A stretch of DNA of 64,000 nucleotides from JBBSJZ01 sp041739875 (GTDB lineage Bacteria > Planctomycetota > Planctomycetia > Pirellulales > Pirellulaceae). Shown piece after piece: positions 25,830-33,960 of the stretch. Position numbers and translations under genes: made by a program. Under the pieces are notes generated by a model, which saw only the letters and a list, made by a program, of their open reading frames with translations, did not search any database and was not told the origin of the DNA. The stretch is from positions 38,793 to 102,792 of the forward strand of contig JBGSNA010000054.1 in NCBI GenBank assembly GCA_041739875.1, given 5' to 3'. Position 1 is the stretch's first letter; every line of letters begins with the position of its first letter.

Positions 25830-27142
25830 GTATAGCGAATGCCTTGGTGCTCCGGTTCAAAGAACGCGGGAAGCATTGAATCCACACGAAGCAAGCCTTC
25901 CCGCGTCAAGCGGATCGAGTCACCATCGATTTCGGCGAGTCCGTCGTTAACGTGTGTCGCCCAGGCCTCTTTCCAATCGTCAAGGATGTTGACGCCAAAC
26001 TTGATTCGGAAATAGCCTGTGTCTAGATAGCCGCGTTTGAGCAACAGCACCATCTCGCGAATCAATCGTTGATGTTCGGTCGGGGCGAAACCGCGACCCA
26101 GTGGAAGCGAACCCGCCTCGATCGTTTCAAGATATTGGTTCATATCCGGCAGGTTCTGGTAGTGAACGCCGTTGGCATGACCAAAGCTCGCGATGCCTGT
26201 GGCGAGCAAGTCAGCCCCCGAGAATAAGTTGTCTCGGTACGAGAAGTTCACTTTCGACGGATCTTTCACGACCGTGTAAGCACTGCTCACGCTGTAGCCT
26301 GCGGCGATGAACTCATTGAACGCGTAATCGACCCAGTCACGTTTGGTCTTCCAGTCAGCGACCGGGTTCTCAACCTTCTTGCCAAGAATGTCCTGGCTAA
26401 TCACGGTGTTGAACGGAAGTTCCATTTGATAGATCGTCACACTTTCAGGCGAAAGCTCCAACGTGCGACGAATGTTCTCTCGCCAATTGTCCCAGTCTTC
26501 GCCGACCATGCCAGAAATCAAGTCGATGTTGACGTTCGGGAATTGGGCTGCAGTGATCCATTCCCACGCATTGAAGACTTGCTTGCTCAAGTGAGCACGG
26601 CCGTTCTCTTCGAGGATCTTGTCCGAGAAGTTTTCGATACCGAGGCTCAGTCGGGTGACGCCGAGTTCATTGCGAAGCGTGTTGACTTTGGTCTCGCTCA
26701 GCGTTCCTGGTTCGCATTCGAAAGTGACTTCCTCAGCCCCGTCCCAAGTGATGTGTTCGCGAAGTCGTTCGGCGAGCTTCGTGAGCTGTTTCGGCGACAA
26801 GAAACTCGGCGTGCCACCACCGAAGTACACGAACCGGAATGGGCGATTCCCCATCACCGCCAGTTCGCTGACCATCGAAATTTCATTACACAACGCGTCC
26901 ACATATCGCTGGACTTCGGTCGAATTGACGTCGGTAAAGACTTTGAAATAACAGAACTTACAGCGTTTGCGGCAGAACGGAATGTGCAGGTACAAACCCA
27001 GCGGCGTCGTGGCCTGGGGCGGGCTGTTCAAGGCTTCGTGAACCGCCGGCAGCGAATCACGATTCCATTGGCTGTACGGCGGGTAGTTCGAAATGAAGTA
27101 GCTGCCGACTTCGGTTTTCTTGTCGCTCGATGCGGTCGTCAT
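25826..27142 (-). CDS. HemN/HemW-like radical SAM enzyme coupled to an H-protein
   Basis: 438 residues. The radical SAM cluster site is CRKRCKFC (Cys57, Cys61, Cys64) within YLHIPFCRKRCKFCYFKV, followed by FRFVYFGGGTPSFLSPKQL, LSLGIENFSDKIL and DLISGMVGEDWDNW, all in the order seen in coproporphyrinogen dehydrogenase/HemW relatives. The C-terminal HemN-type domain (about 360-430) is present with REMVLLLKRGYLD. The CxxxCxxCY variant differs from true HemN and HemW, so it may not act on heme precursors. The translational overlap with the lipoyl-carrier gene suggests that the substrate may be carried by that protein; this is inference. It lies 107 bp downstream of the beta-propeller gene. Confidence 0.88.
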   Translation of the reverse strand: MTTASSDKKTEVGSYFISNYPPYSQWNRDSLPAVHEALNSPPQATTPLGLYLHIPFCRKRCKFCYFKVFTDVNSTEVQRYVDALCNEISMVSELAVMGNRPFRFVYFGGGTPSFLSPKQLTKLAERLREHITWDGAEEVTFECEPGTLSETKVNTLRNELGVTRLSLGIENFSDKILEENGRAHLSKQVFNAWEWITAAQFPNVNIDLISGMVGEDWDNWRENIRRTLELSPESVTIYQMELPFNTVISQDILGKKVENPVADWKTKRDWVDYAFNEFIAAGYSVSSAYTVVKDPSKVNFSYRDNLFSGADLLATGIASFGHANGVHYQNLPDMNQYLETIEAGSLPLGRGFAPTEHQRLIREMVLLLKRGYLDTGYFRIKFGVNILDDWKEAWATHVNDGLAEIDGDSIRLTREGLLRVDSMLPAFFEPEHQGIRYT

Positions 27143-27249
27143 ACGGCAGATGTCTGCTGGAGGGAGTTGCGGGGGATACTTTTAGGATACACGGAATCGG
27201 GGTCACGTGATGCGGGTTGGGCGTTGCAGCTTCGGAGGTTTTCGCGTGC

Positions 27250-28536
27250 CTATTGCCCTTTTTGCCCAAATGCCCGTATCACGCCGTTGTCATCGGCGAT
27301 GATGAGCCGATTGTGCGCGATCGCGGGAGACGCCACAAACGCCCCTCGGATTTCGTACTGCCACGTTTCTTCGCCAGTCGCTTTGGATAAACGCACTAAC
27401 CGGCCGTCGGTGGCGGCGATCCAAACATCCTCACCAGCGACCACCGGGGATGCGTCGGAGCGGCGGCGAAGCGTATGTCGCCAAACTTGTTGTCCGGTCT
27501 CGATCGAAATAGCGTCCACGAACTTGTTTCGGCTGGTAACGATCACGAGTGAGTCCGTCACGGCAGCGCTGCCTCGATACTCTTGCGGTCGGTCGGGGTC
27601 TTCATAGCGCCAAAGTTCGGTACCCGCTTTCCAGTTCAATGCGAGTACAGCACCGTCCATAATGGGAATGAAGGCTTTGTCGCCGACGACAGCTGCGGTA
27701 CTTCCCGTCGGCCCGCCCAACGGCATCGGTTCGCCAATCACTTGGCCGTTATTCAAGTCGACGCGGTGCAAGCTACCGTCACAACCACCCAAGAACGTCT
27801 GGGAGCCTGCGATCGTTGGGTTACAACGAATCTGGTCGTCGGTTTGGTACGTCCATACGGGTGTACCGTCGGTAATCGCAAACGCGTAGAGCTTTCCGTC
27901 CTGGCTCGTCACAAGGACTTTGTCGTCATAGAACGCAGCGGAGCCGTTGATTTCACCTTCGGTGGACTGTTTCCATCGCTCAGCACCGGTGGCTGGGTCC
28001 AGCGCATACAAGTTACCTTCGACGTCGCCGAACACCACGATCGATCCGGTCTCTGAAGCATCGTCGTTCGAAGCCGAAGTACTCGTTGCCACTTCACGGG
28101 TCGTTGCCAGTTCATGCACTGACGGCGAGGCCAAGAAGCCGGTGTCGTAGTCGTGGCTCCAAATTTCTTTGCCGTCGTCAAAGTTGATCGCGTAGACCTT
28201 GCCCATCACATCGGCGGCGAAGATGCGGCCGTTGGCGATAACCGGAGTCGTCTCGATCGCTTCCTTGGCTTGGAACTCCCAGAGTACTGACAAGTCGCTC
28301 GGCAACGTTTGGGAAATAGCCCCAGACGACTGTGCATCGCCGCGAGCCAGCGGCCAATCCCCGCTTCCAACATGGACGGGCGCCCCAGCAACCGGTTCTT
28401 CCGCCCGCAGAGAATCAGCGCTGCTGGCCGTGGCAAAGCCTGCCAAAAGCATCGCAGCGCATGCGGACAAGCGTCGTCGGAAGTATCTTTCCAGCGAACT
28501 GGGGCAGCCAACCGAGAGGGGGTTACGAAGTTGCAT
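27250..28536 (-). CDS. Exported PQQ-type beta-propeller repeat protein (BamB-like)
   Basis: 428 residues from ATG 28536. After a signal peptide (ending near AEEPVAGA) come repeated WxxQ/K-type propeller motifs: LSVLWEFQAKEAIETTPVI, GKVYAINFDDGKEIWSHD, GNLYALDPATGAERWKQS, GKLYAFAITDGTPVWTYQ and GQQVWRHTLRRR. Each pairs an A-x-D-x-x-TG-x-x-W turn with the next blade, as in the PQQ_2/BamB family, giving seven or eight blades. No PQQ-binding or dehydrogenase residues are recognisable. The protein probably sits in the periplasm or on the outer membrane as a scaffold. Divergent from aroDE with 228 bp between the starts. Confidence 0.88.
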   Translation of the reverse strand: MQLRNPLSVGCPSSLERYFRRRLSACAAMLLAGFATASSADSLRAEEPVAGAPVHVGSGDWPLARGDAQSSGAISQTLPSDLSVLWEFQAKEAIETTPVIANGRIFAADVMGKVYAINFDDGKEIWSHDYDTGFLASPSVHELATTREVATSTSASNDDASETGSIVVFGDVEGNLYALDPATGAERWKQSTEGEINGSAAFYDDKVLVTSQDGKLYAFAITDGTPVWTYQTDDQIRCNPTIAGSQTFLGGCDGSLHRVDLNNGQVIGEPMPLGGPTGSTAAVVGDKAFIPIMDGAVLALNWKAGTELWRYEDPDRPQEYRGSAAVTDSLVIVTSRNKFVDAISIETGQQVWRHTLRRRSDASPVVAGEDVWIAATDGRLVRLSKATGEETWQYEIRGAFVASPAIAHNRLIIADDNGVIRAFGQKGQ

Positions 28537-28652
28537 GACGTTGTTTTGGCTCGTTATCAGGATTTTGGAAGTTCGTCGGGTCGGCGAACCCCGCTCGCAT
28601 AAGTGAGTCTGGCTATTATAGGCTGTTGCCTATTCTGTGCGACTCGTACGCT

Positions 28653-28740
28653 TGGGGATTGGCATGTAGAGTCCCCATTGAAAAGCGGGACATGTACATG
28701 GAACAGGTTCACGGGAGCAAAGATTGTTCCCTTTTGTTTT
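28653..28740 (+). promoter_or_regulatory. Putative transcription attenuator in the aroDE leader
   Basis: GGGAGCA (28713-28719) pairs with TGTTCCC (28725-28731), one mismatch, and is followed by TTTTGTTTT (28732-28740): a terminator shape only 24 bases ahead of the aroDE ATG. Upstream, GGAACA (28700-28705) can pair instead with TGTTCC (28725-28730), which would break the terminator. Further up, TGGGGA (28653-28658) with TCCCCA (28672-28677) competes with GTCCC (28671-28675) and GGGAC (28687-28691). No known riboswitch is recognised. Confidence 0.4.
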
Positions 28741-28764
28741 CGCGAAGTAAGAAATTTTTCCACC

Positions 28765-30258
28765 ATGATTTGCGTCAGCCTCGGTCGAACCCGGCACACC
28801 CGCATGATTGCGGAGCACAAATATCTCGCTGAACAGGGAGCGAAACTAGTCGAATTGCGTGTGGACTTCATTGGCCGCTCGATCGATTTGAGTCGTTTGC
28901 TCACTGATCGGCCGACTCCCGTCGTGGTGACGGCTCGCCGCCAGTCCGACGGTGGTCGCTGGATGAAGAGCGAAGAGGAACGGTTGATGTTGCTTCGCAG
29001 CGTCATCGCTTCGGGTGTCGAGTACGTCGACCTCGAATCGGATATCGCGGACAAAATTCCACGATATGGAAAGACGAAGCGGATTGTCAGTCTGCACAAC
29101 TTCGATGAGACGCCGGAGAATCTCGAGGAAATCCACGCAGACATGTCGAAGCTCGACCCGGACATTGTCAAGATCGCGACGATGGCGACAACGTTTTCGG
29201 ACAACCTTCGCATGATGAACATCGTCAAGAACGCCAAGGTCCCAACGATCGGGATTTGCATGGGCGAGATCGGCATCATCACGCGAATTCTTGCGAATCG
29301 ATTGGGCTCGCCGTTTACTTACGCCGCGTTCAGCCAAGATAAGGAAGTCGCTCCCGGCCAAATCAGTTGGAAGGAAATGACGTCGCTCTATAACTATGAG
29401 AAGATCTCGGAGAAGACCAAGCTCTATGGCGTGATTGCGGATCCAGTCGCTCATAGCTACAGCCCGCTGATTCACAACCGAGCATTCCAGCATCTCGGTA
29501 TTGATGCTTGCTACTTGCCGTTTCGCGTCGCCAAGAACGACTTGCATGCGTTCATGGAGAGTTGCGATGAGGTAGGAATCAATGGTCTGAGTATTACGAT
29601 TCCGCACAAGACCGCGTCGATGGACTATTGCACGCAAGCGGAGTCGGCGGCGAGTGGCATTGGTGCGATCAACACCATGGTGACACAAGATGGCCACCGA
29701 GCCGGTTACAACACCGACTATCGTGCTGCGATGGACTGCATCATGGAGGCGTTCAAACTCGACGCCAGTGCCAAGAGCCCGATGCATGGGATTACGTCGC
29801 TCGTGCTCGGTGCTGGAGGCGTCACTCGCGCGATCGCTTGGGGGCTCAAACAGCGCGGCGCGGAAGTCACGATCAGTTCACGTACGGAAGATCGAGCCAA
29901 GTCGCTTGCTGGTGAACTCGGTTGTCGTTATGCACTGTGGGACGACCGCTACGACAACAAGTATCGATTGCTCGTCAACGGAACGCCGGTCGGAATGCAC
30001 CCAGACGTCGATAGCAGTCCCTACATGGAATCGGCGCTCAACCCGTTGATGGTTGTGTTTGATACGGTTTACAACCCGGAAAACACGTTGCTGGTAAAGT
30101 ACGCACGACGCCAGCAAGCGCGCGTCATCACTGGGGTGGATATGTTCGTTCGCCAAGCTGCCTATCAATTCAAGTTATTTACGGGCCGCGAGGCTCCCGC
30201 AGGCCTGATGCGTGAGACAATCAAGTTGGCCACAAACCCTGTGAAGATCAACGATTAG
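28765..30258 (+). CDS. aroDE: Fused type I 3-dehydroquinate dehydratase and shikimate dehydrogenase
   Basis: 497 residues from ATG 28765. The N-terminal AroD domain (about 1-215) shows ICVSLGRTRHTRMIAEH, LVELRVDFI, VSLHNFDETPENLEEIH and the Schiff-base Lys in DPDIVKIATMATTFSDN, ending GSPFTYAAF. The C-terminal AroE domain (about 225-490) shows YGVIADPVAHSYSPLIHNRA, GLSITIPHKTA, the NADP site LVLGAGGVTRAIAWGL, and NGTPVGMHPDVD. Together these run dehydroquinate to dehydroshikimate to shikimate in aromatic amino-acid synthesis. The same fusion is known in plants and some bacteria. The gene has its own leader with a terminator-like hairpin and ends 47 bp before an acetyltransferase gene. Confidence 0.95.
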   Translation: MICVSLGRTRHTRMIAEHKYLAEQGAKLVELRVDFIGRSIDLSRLLTDRPTPVVVTARRQSDGGRWMKSEEERLMLLRSVIASGVEYVDLESDIADKIPRYGKTKRIVSLHNFDETPENLEEIHADMSKLDPDIVKIATMATTFSDNLRMMNIVKNAKVPTIGICMGEIGIITRILANRLGSPFTYAAFSQDKEVAPGQISWKEMTSLYNYEKISEKTKLYGVIADPVAHSYSPLIHNRAFQHLGIDACYLPFRVAKNDLHAFMESCDEVGINGLSITIPHKTASMDYCTQAESAASGIGAINTMVTQDGHRAGYNTDYRAAMDCIMEAFKLDASAKSPMHGITSLVLGAGGVTRAIAWGLKQRGAEVTISSRTEDRAKSLAGELGCRYALWDDRYDNKYRLLVNGTPVGMHPDVDSSPYMESALNPLMVVFDTVYNPENTLLVKYARRQQARVITGVDMFVRQAAYQFKLFTGREAPAGLMRETIKLATNPVKIND

Positions 30259-30305
30259 ACCGAACTGTCCAACAACCTACCCACTTTGCGAAAGAGCAAG
30301 ACGAA

Positions 30306-30788
30306 TTGACTGATGCACCAAAAGCCAAGAATTCTGAAGTGACTGAATTGGAAGCCAATGTTCCTGATCCTGTCGTTGATATCCGCCAAGCGCTTCCGAG
30401 TGACGCAGCGGCCATTCACGCTTTGATGCGACCGTACGTCGCCCAGCATTTACTGCTGAGCCGTTCGGAGGCCGAAATCATTGAGCTGACGCGGCACGGT
30501 TTTTACGCGGAATCCGAAGGAAAGTGTGTCGGTTTTGCTGCAGTCGAAATCTACAGCCCCAAGTTAGCTGAGTTGCAGTGCCTCGCAGTGCATCACAACT
30601 TTCGTCGTCACGGTATCGGTCACAAGCTCGTCAAACACTGTGTCGATCGAGCTCGTGATCTTGGCGTCATGGAAGTGCTCGCGATTAGTTCTTCGGAAGA
30701 TTTCCTTCGGTCGTGCGGATTTGATTATTCGCTTCCGGATCAGAAAAAAGCGTTGTTCTGTCAGTTGCGTCCGCGACCGCACGATTGA
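30306..30788 (+). CDS. GNAT family N-acetyltransferase, ArgA-like
   Basis: 160 residues from TTG 30306; no ATG fits in frame. The GNAT core is complete: RQALPSDAAAIHALMRPYV at the N-terminus, GKCVGFAAVEIYSPKLAELQ, then the acetyl-CoA site CLAVHHNFRRHGIGHKLVKH with R-x-x-G-x-G/A, and the later MEVLAISSSEDFLRSCGFD. The pattern ELQCLAVHxxxRxxGIG with the final FLxxCGF is like the acetyltransferase domain of bacterial N-acetylglutamate synthase (ArgA), but the kinase-like N-terminal domain of ArgA is missing. It may make N-acetylglutamate in arginine synthesis, or acetylate another amine. It follows aroDE on the same strand, 47 bp apart. Confidence 0.82.
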   Translation: MTDAPKAKNSEVTELEANVPDPVVDIRQALPSDAAAIHALMRPYVAQHLLLSRSEAEIIELTRHGFYAESEGKCVGFAAVEIYSPKLAELQCLAVHHNFRRHGIGHKLVKHCVDRARDLGVMEVLAISSSEDFLRSCGFDYSLPDQKKALFCQLRPRPHD

Positions 30789-30797
30789 GACGCGGCA

Positions 30798-31979
30798 TCA
30801 TGCGCCACTTTCAACCGCTACTCGAGCAACGGCCTCGGCGATGCGTGGGGCAACCGTGCGGTCGAGTGCGTCGGGGAGAATGCGATCGGCTGTAGGCACG
30901 TCGATACACGCCGCCAAGGTCTTCGCAGCGATCACTTTCATTTCTTCGGTAATGCGTTTGGCGCCGCTGTCGAGGGCTCCGCGGAAGATGCCTGGAAAAA
31001 CCAGCACATTGTTCACTTGGTTGGGAAAGTCGCTGCGGCCAGTGCCAATCACCGCTGCGCCTCCAAGACGGGCATCGTCAGGCATGATTTCTGGGATCGG
31101 GTTTGCCATCGCTAAAACAATCGCATTCGGATTCATCGTGCGAATGTGCGCGGCGGTGAGCAGGTTTCCTTTGCTCACGCCGATGAATACGTCCGCGCCC
31201 TCAAGCACTTCGTGAACCGTACCCGTACGGTTGTCGCGATTGGTGTACCGAAGCAAGTCGCGTTTCTCGGGAGTCAAGTCTTCGCGATCTCGATGAATTG
31301 AACCTCGCGTATCACAAACGATGACGTCTTTCACCGGAACACAAACATTCGGATCATGCCCGACACATCGAAGCAACCTCGCGATGGCGGTACCCGCAGC
31401 GCCAGCACCGTTGATGACAATCCGCATGTCCGTCAATTCGCGACCGAGGACTTTCGCAGCGTTCATCATGCCCGCGAGCAGCACGATGGCTGTGCCGTGT
31501 TGGTCGTCATGAAAGACTGGAATGCCGAGGTCTTGAAGTGCCTGTTCAATTTCAAAACAACGTGGTGCCGAGATGTCTTCGAGATTGATGCCGCCAAACA
31601 CCGGTGCGATGCGGCGAACCGTGTCGATGATCTCTTGTGAGTCTTGGGTGTTCAAACAAATTGGCCATGCATCAATATTCGCGAACTCCTTGAACAGAAT
31701 CGCTTTGCCTTCCATGACAGGAATTGCGGCTTCAGGGCCAATGTTGCCAAGCCCCAATACCGCAGACCCGTCGCTGACGACTGCGACCGAGTTGCGTTTG
31801 ATCGTCAAGTCTCGAGCGCGACGTGGGTCAGCCGCGATGACTTCGCATGGTCGAGCGACGCCAGGCGTATAGGCGATCGCCAAGTCATCGCGAGTATGAA
31901 TCGGGACTCGCGACACAATGCCAAGTTTGCCACGAAGTTGTTCGTGAATGATCAAGCTGCGTTCGAAAAAGTCCGTCAT
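30798..31979 (-). CDS. Malic enzyme (malate dehydrogenase, oxaloacetate-decarboxylating)
   Basis: 393 residues from ATG 31979; the frame extends to 32093 without homologous sequence. Family landmarks are IAYTPGVARPCEVIAADP, VAVVSDGSAVLGLGNIGP and the metal-binding INLEDISAPRCFEIEQAL, IPVFHDDQHGTAIVLLAG, the NAD site IVINGAGAAGTAIARLLR, and ALVMANP-type VLAMANPIPEI. The length fits the short prokaryotic form without a phosphotransacetylase domain. It converts malate to pyruvate and CO2 with NAD(P)H. It is convergent with the GNAT gene, nine bases apart, and divergent from the acetolactate-synthase-like gene. Confidence 0.93.
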   Translation of the reverse strand: MTDFFERSLIIHEQLRGKLGIVSRVPIHTRDDLAIAYTPGVARPCEVIAADPRRARDLTIKRNSVAVVSDGSAVLGLGNIGPEAAIPVMEGKAILFKEFANIDAWPICLNTQDSQEIIDTVRRIAPVFGGINLEDISAPRCFEIEQALQDLGIPVFHDDQHGTAIVLLAGMMNAAKVLGRELTDMRIVINGAGAAGTAIARLLRCVGHDPNVCVPVKDVIVCDTRGSIHRDREDLTPEKRDLLRYTNRDNRTGTVHEVLEGADVFIGVSKGNLLTAAHIRTMNPNAIVLAMANPIPEIMPDDARLGGAAVIGTGRSDFPNQVNNVLVFPGIFRGALDSGAKRITEEMKVIAAKTLAACIDVPTADRILPDALDRTVAPRIAEAVARVAVESGA

Positions 31980-32275
31980 TGAATTCACTCGTGGTCGCGA
32001 TTGGTCGGAGATACAGGAAATGTATAGAAAGCGTTGAACATCTGAACTGTGCTGAAGAGACGTCAACTTACGGAGCTCCTCACAGCGGGGCAACCTCGAC
32101 CCAGGCTGATTGAAGCTCGTTGAATACGCGGAACAGTAGACAAATGGTTATTACTATGAAGTCCGTGCTCATATCACACCGGCGCTTCAGAATCGACTAG
32201 CCTTGAGAGGGGACTGCTTTCGCAGCGAATGACTTTTGAAATCTCTTTGTTCAACAACTTGATTGTGAGCCTGGT

Positions 32276-33916
32276 ATGAAAGCTGCTGAATTGTTTGTCC
32301 GAGCCCTAGAGGCTGAGGGCGTTCGTTACATCTTCGGGATTCCTGGCGAAGAGAATCTCGACATGCTCGAAGCGCTCTCGGACTCGACGATTGAATTGGT
32401 GCTGACGCGGCACGAACAGGCCGCTGGGTTCATGGCGGCGACGCTTGGACGCTTAACGGGGAATGTCGGCGTGTGCATGGCAACACTTGGTCCAGGCGCG
32501 ACCAACTTCGTGACGGCCGCAGCCTATGCCCAGCTTGGCGGCATGCCGATGTTGATGGTGACTGGCCAAAAGCCCGTGAAATCTAGCAAACAGGGCCAGT
32601 TTCAAATCATCGACGTGGTCGACATGATGCGGCCGATCACCAAGTACACACGTCAACTCGTCAGTGGCGATGCGATCCCATCACGCATCCGTGAAGCGTT
32701 TCGATTGGCTCAAGAAGAGAAGCCGGGAGCCGTTCACTTGGAGTTCCCTGAAGACATCGCCCGCGAAGAAGTCTCGACGGCGCCGGTCCCCACGAGTCTG
32801 GTTCGGCGACCTACCGCCGAAGAGAAATCGATCCGAGCGGCCGTCGAAATGATCGAACAGGCCAAGCATCCGATGCTGCTGGTTGGCGCCGGTGCCAATC
32901 GCAAGTTGACTCGCGGAATGCTGCGCCAGTTCATCGACAAGACTCAGATCCCCTTTGTGACGACTCAAATGGGCAAAGGCGTGATCGATGAGAATGATCC
33001 GCTGTTCTTGGGCAACACGGCGCTCTCGTCAGGCGACTTTGTGCATCGCAGCGTCGAGGCAGCGGACTTGATCATCAATGTGGGACACGATGTCGTCGAG
33101 AAACCGCCGTTCTTTATGCAGCCAGGCGGTGTCAATGTCATTCACGTCAATTTCAGTTCCGCGTCAGTCGATCCAGTTTATTTTCCGCAACTCGAAGTGG
33201 TCGGAGACATCGCCAACGCGATCTGGCAAATTACCCAAAGGATCACACCGAAGGGACATTGGAATTTTGATCGTTTCATGGAGGTAAAAAAAATCGGTGA
33301 CGCGCACCTCACCGAAGGCAGCGACGATGCTCGTTATCCGATCTATCCTCAACGGCTTGTTGCCGACGTGCGACGTGCGATGCCGCAAGACGGCATCATC
33401 GCGCTTGACAATGGTGTCTACAAAATTTGGTTCGCCAGAAATTATCGTGCGAGTGCGCCAAACACGGTGCTCCTTGATAACGCGTTAGCGACCATGGGTG
33501 CCGGTTTGCCATCGGCGATCGCCGCGAGAGTGGTGCATCCGAATCGCAAGGTGATGGCAATCTGTGGTGATGGCGGATTCATGATGAATTCGCAAGAGCT
33601 CGAAACGGCAGTTCGGATGAAGTTGCAACTCGTCGTGCTGATTCTTCGAGACGATGCGTACGGCATGATCAAGTGGAAGCAATCGCACATGAAACTCAAA
33701 CCGTTCGGCCTCGATTACGGCAATCCCGACTTCGTCAAATATGCGGAGAGCTACGGAGCGAATGGATATCGCGTCGGGAGTGCTGCGGAATTGTTACCAT
33801 TGATCGAGAAATGTCACGACACGCAGGGCGTACACGTGATCGAAGTTCCCGTGGACTACTCCGACAATGACCGAATCTTGAATCACGAGATCCAAGAAAA
33901 GAGTGCTGCGGTATAG
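32276..33916 (+). CDS. Thiamine-diphosphate enzyme, acetolactate synthase-like
   Basis: 546 residues from ATG 32276. The PYR domain shows GIPGEENLDMLEALS and the catalytic Glu in LVLTRHEQAAGFMAATLGRL, with CMATLGPGATNFVTAAAYA. The PP domain shows the TPP site CGDGGFMMNSQELETAVRM plus the metal Asn and LRDDAYGMIKWKQ. A FAD-binding-like middle region (LFLGNTALSSGDFVH) is present. It resembles catabolic AlsS: pyruvate to 2-acetolactate. The neighbouring gene, 44 bp on, is an aldehyde dehydrogenase, suggesting that the pair degrades a 2-oxo or aldehyde substrate rather than making branched amino acids; no regulatory ACT subunit is nearby. Substrate remains open. Confidence 0.9.
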   Translation: MKAAELFVRALEAEGVRYIFGIPGEENLDMLEALSDSTIELVLTRHEQAAGFMAATLGRLTGNVGVCMATLGPGATNFVTAAAYAQLGGMPMLMVTGQKPVKSSKQGQFQIIDVVDMMRPITKYTRQLVSGDAIPSRIREAFRLAQEEKPGAVHLEFPEDIAREEVSTAPVPTSLVRRPTAEEKSIRAAVEMIEQAKHPMLLVGAGANRKLTRGMLRQFIDKTQIPFVTTQMGKGVIDENDPLFLGNTALSSGDFVHRSVEAADLIINVGHDVVEKPPFFMQPGGVNVIHVNFSSASVDPVYFPQLEVVGDIANAIWQITQRITPKGHWNFDRFMEVKKIGDAHLTEGSDDARYPIYPQRLVADVRRAMPQDGIIALDNGVYKIWFARNYRASAPNTVLLDNALATMGAGLPSAIAARVVHPNRKVMAICGDGGFMMNSQELETAVRMKLQLVVLILRDDAYGMIKWKQSHMKLKPFGLDYGNPDFVKYAESYGANGYRVGSAAELLPLIEKCHDTQGVHVIEVPVDYSDNDRILNHEIQEKSAAV

Positions 33917-33960
33917 TCGCGGGGACATATTTACGAAACTCTGGTAGCGATTGACGATCC

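Noticed and set aside
26426..27607. 393-codon plus-strand ORF
   Set aside because: It is antisense to the radical SAM gene and the beta-propeller gene, both with clear family motifs; the translation has no domain and is Arg-rich, as expected for a shadow frame.
28846..29787. 313-codon minus-strand ORF
   Set aside because: Antisense to aroDE, whose AroD and AroE motifs are clear.
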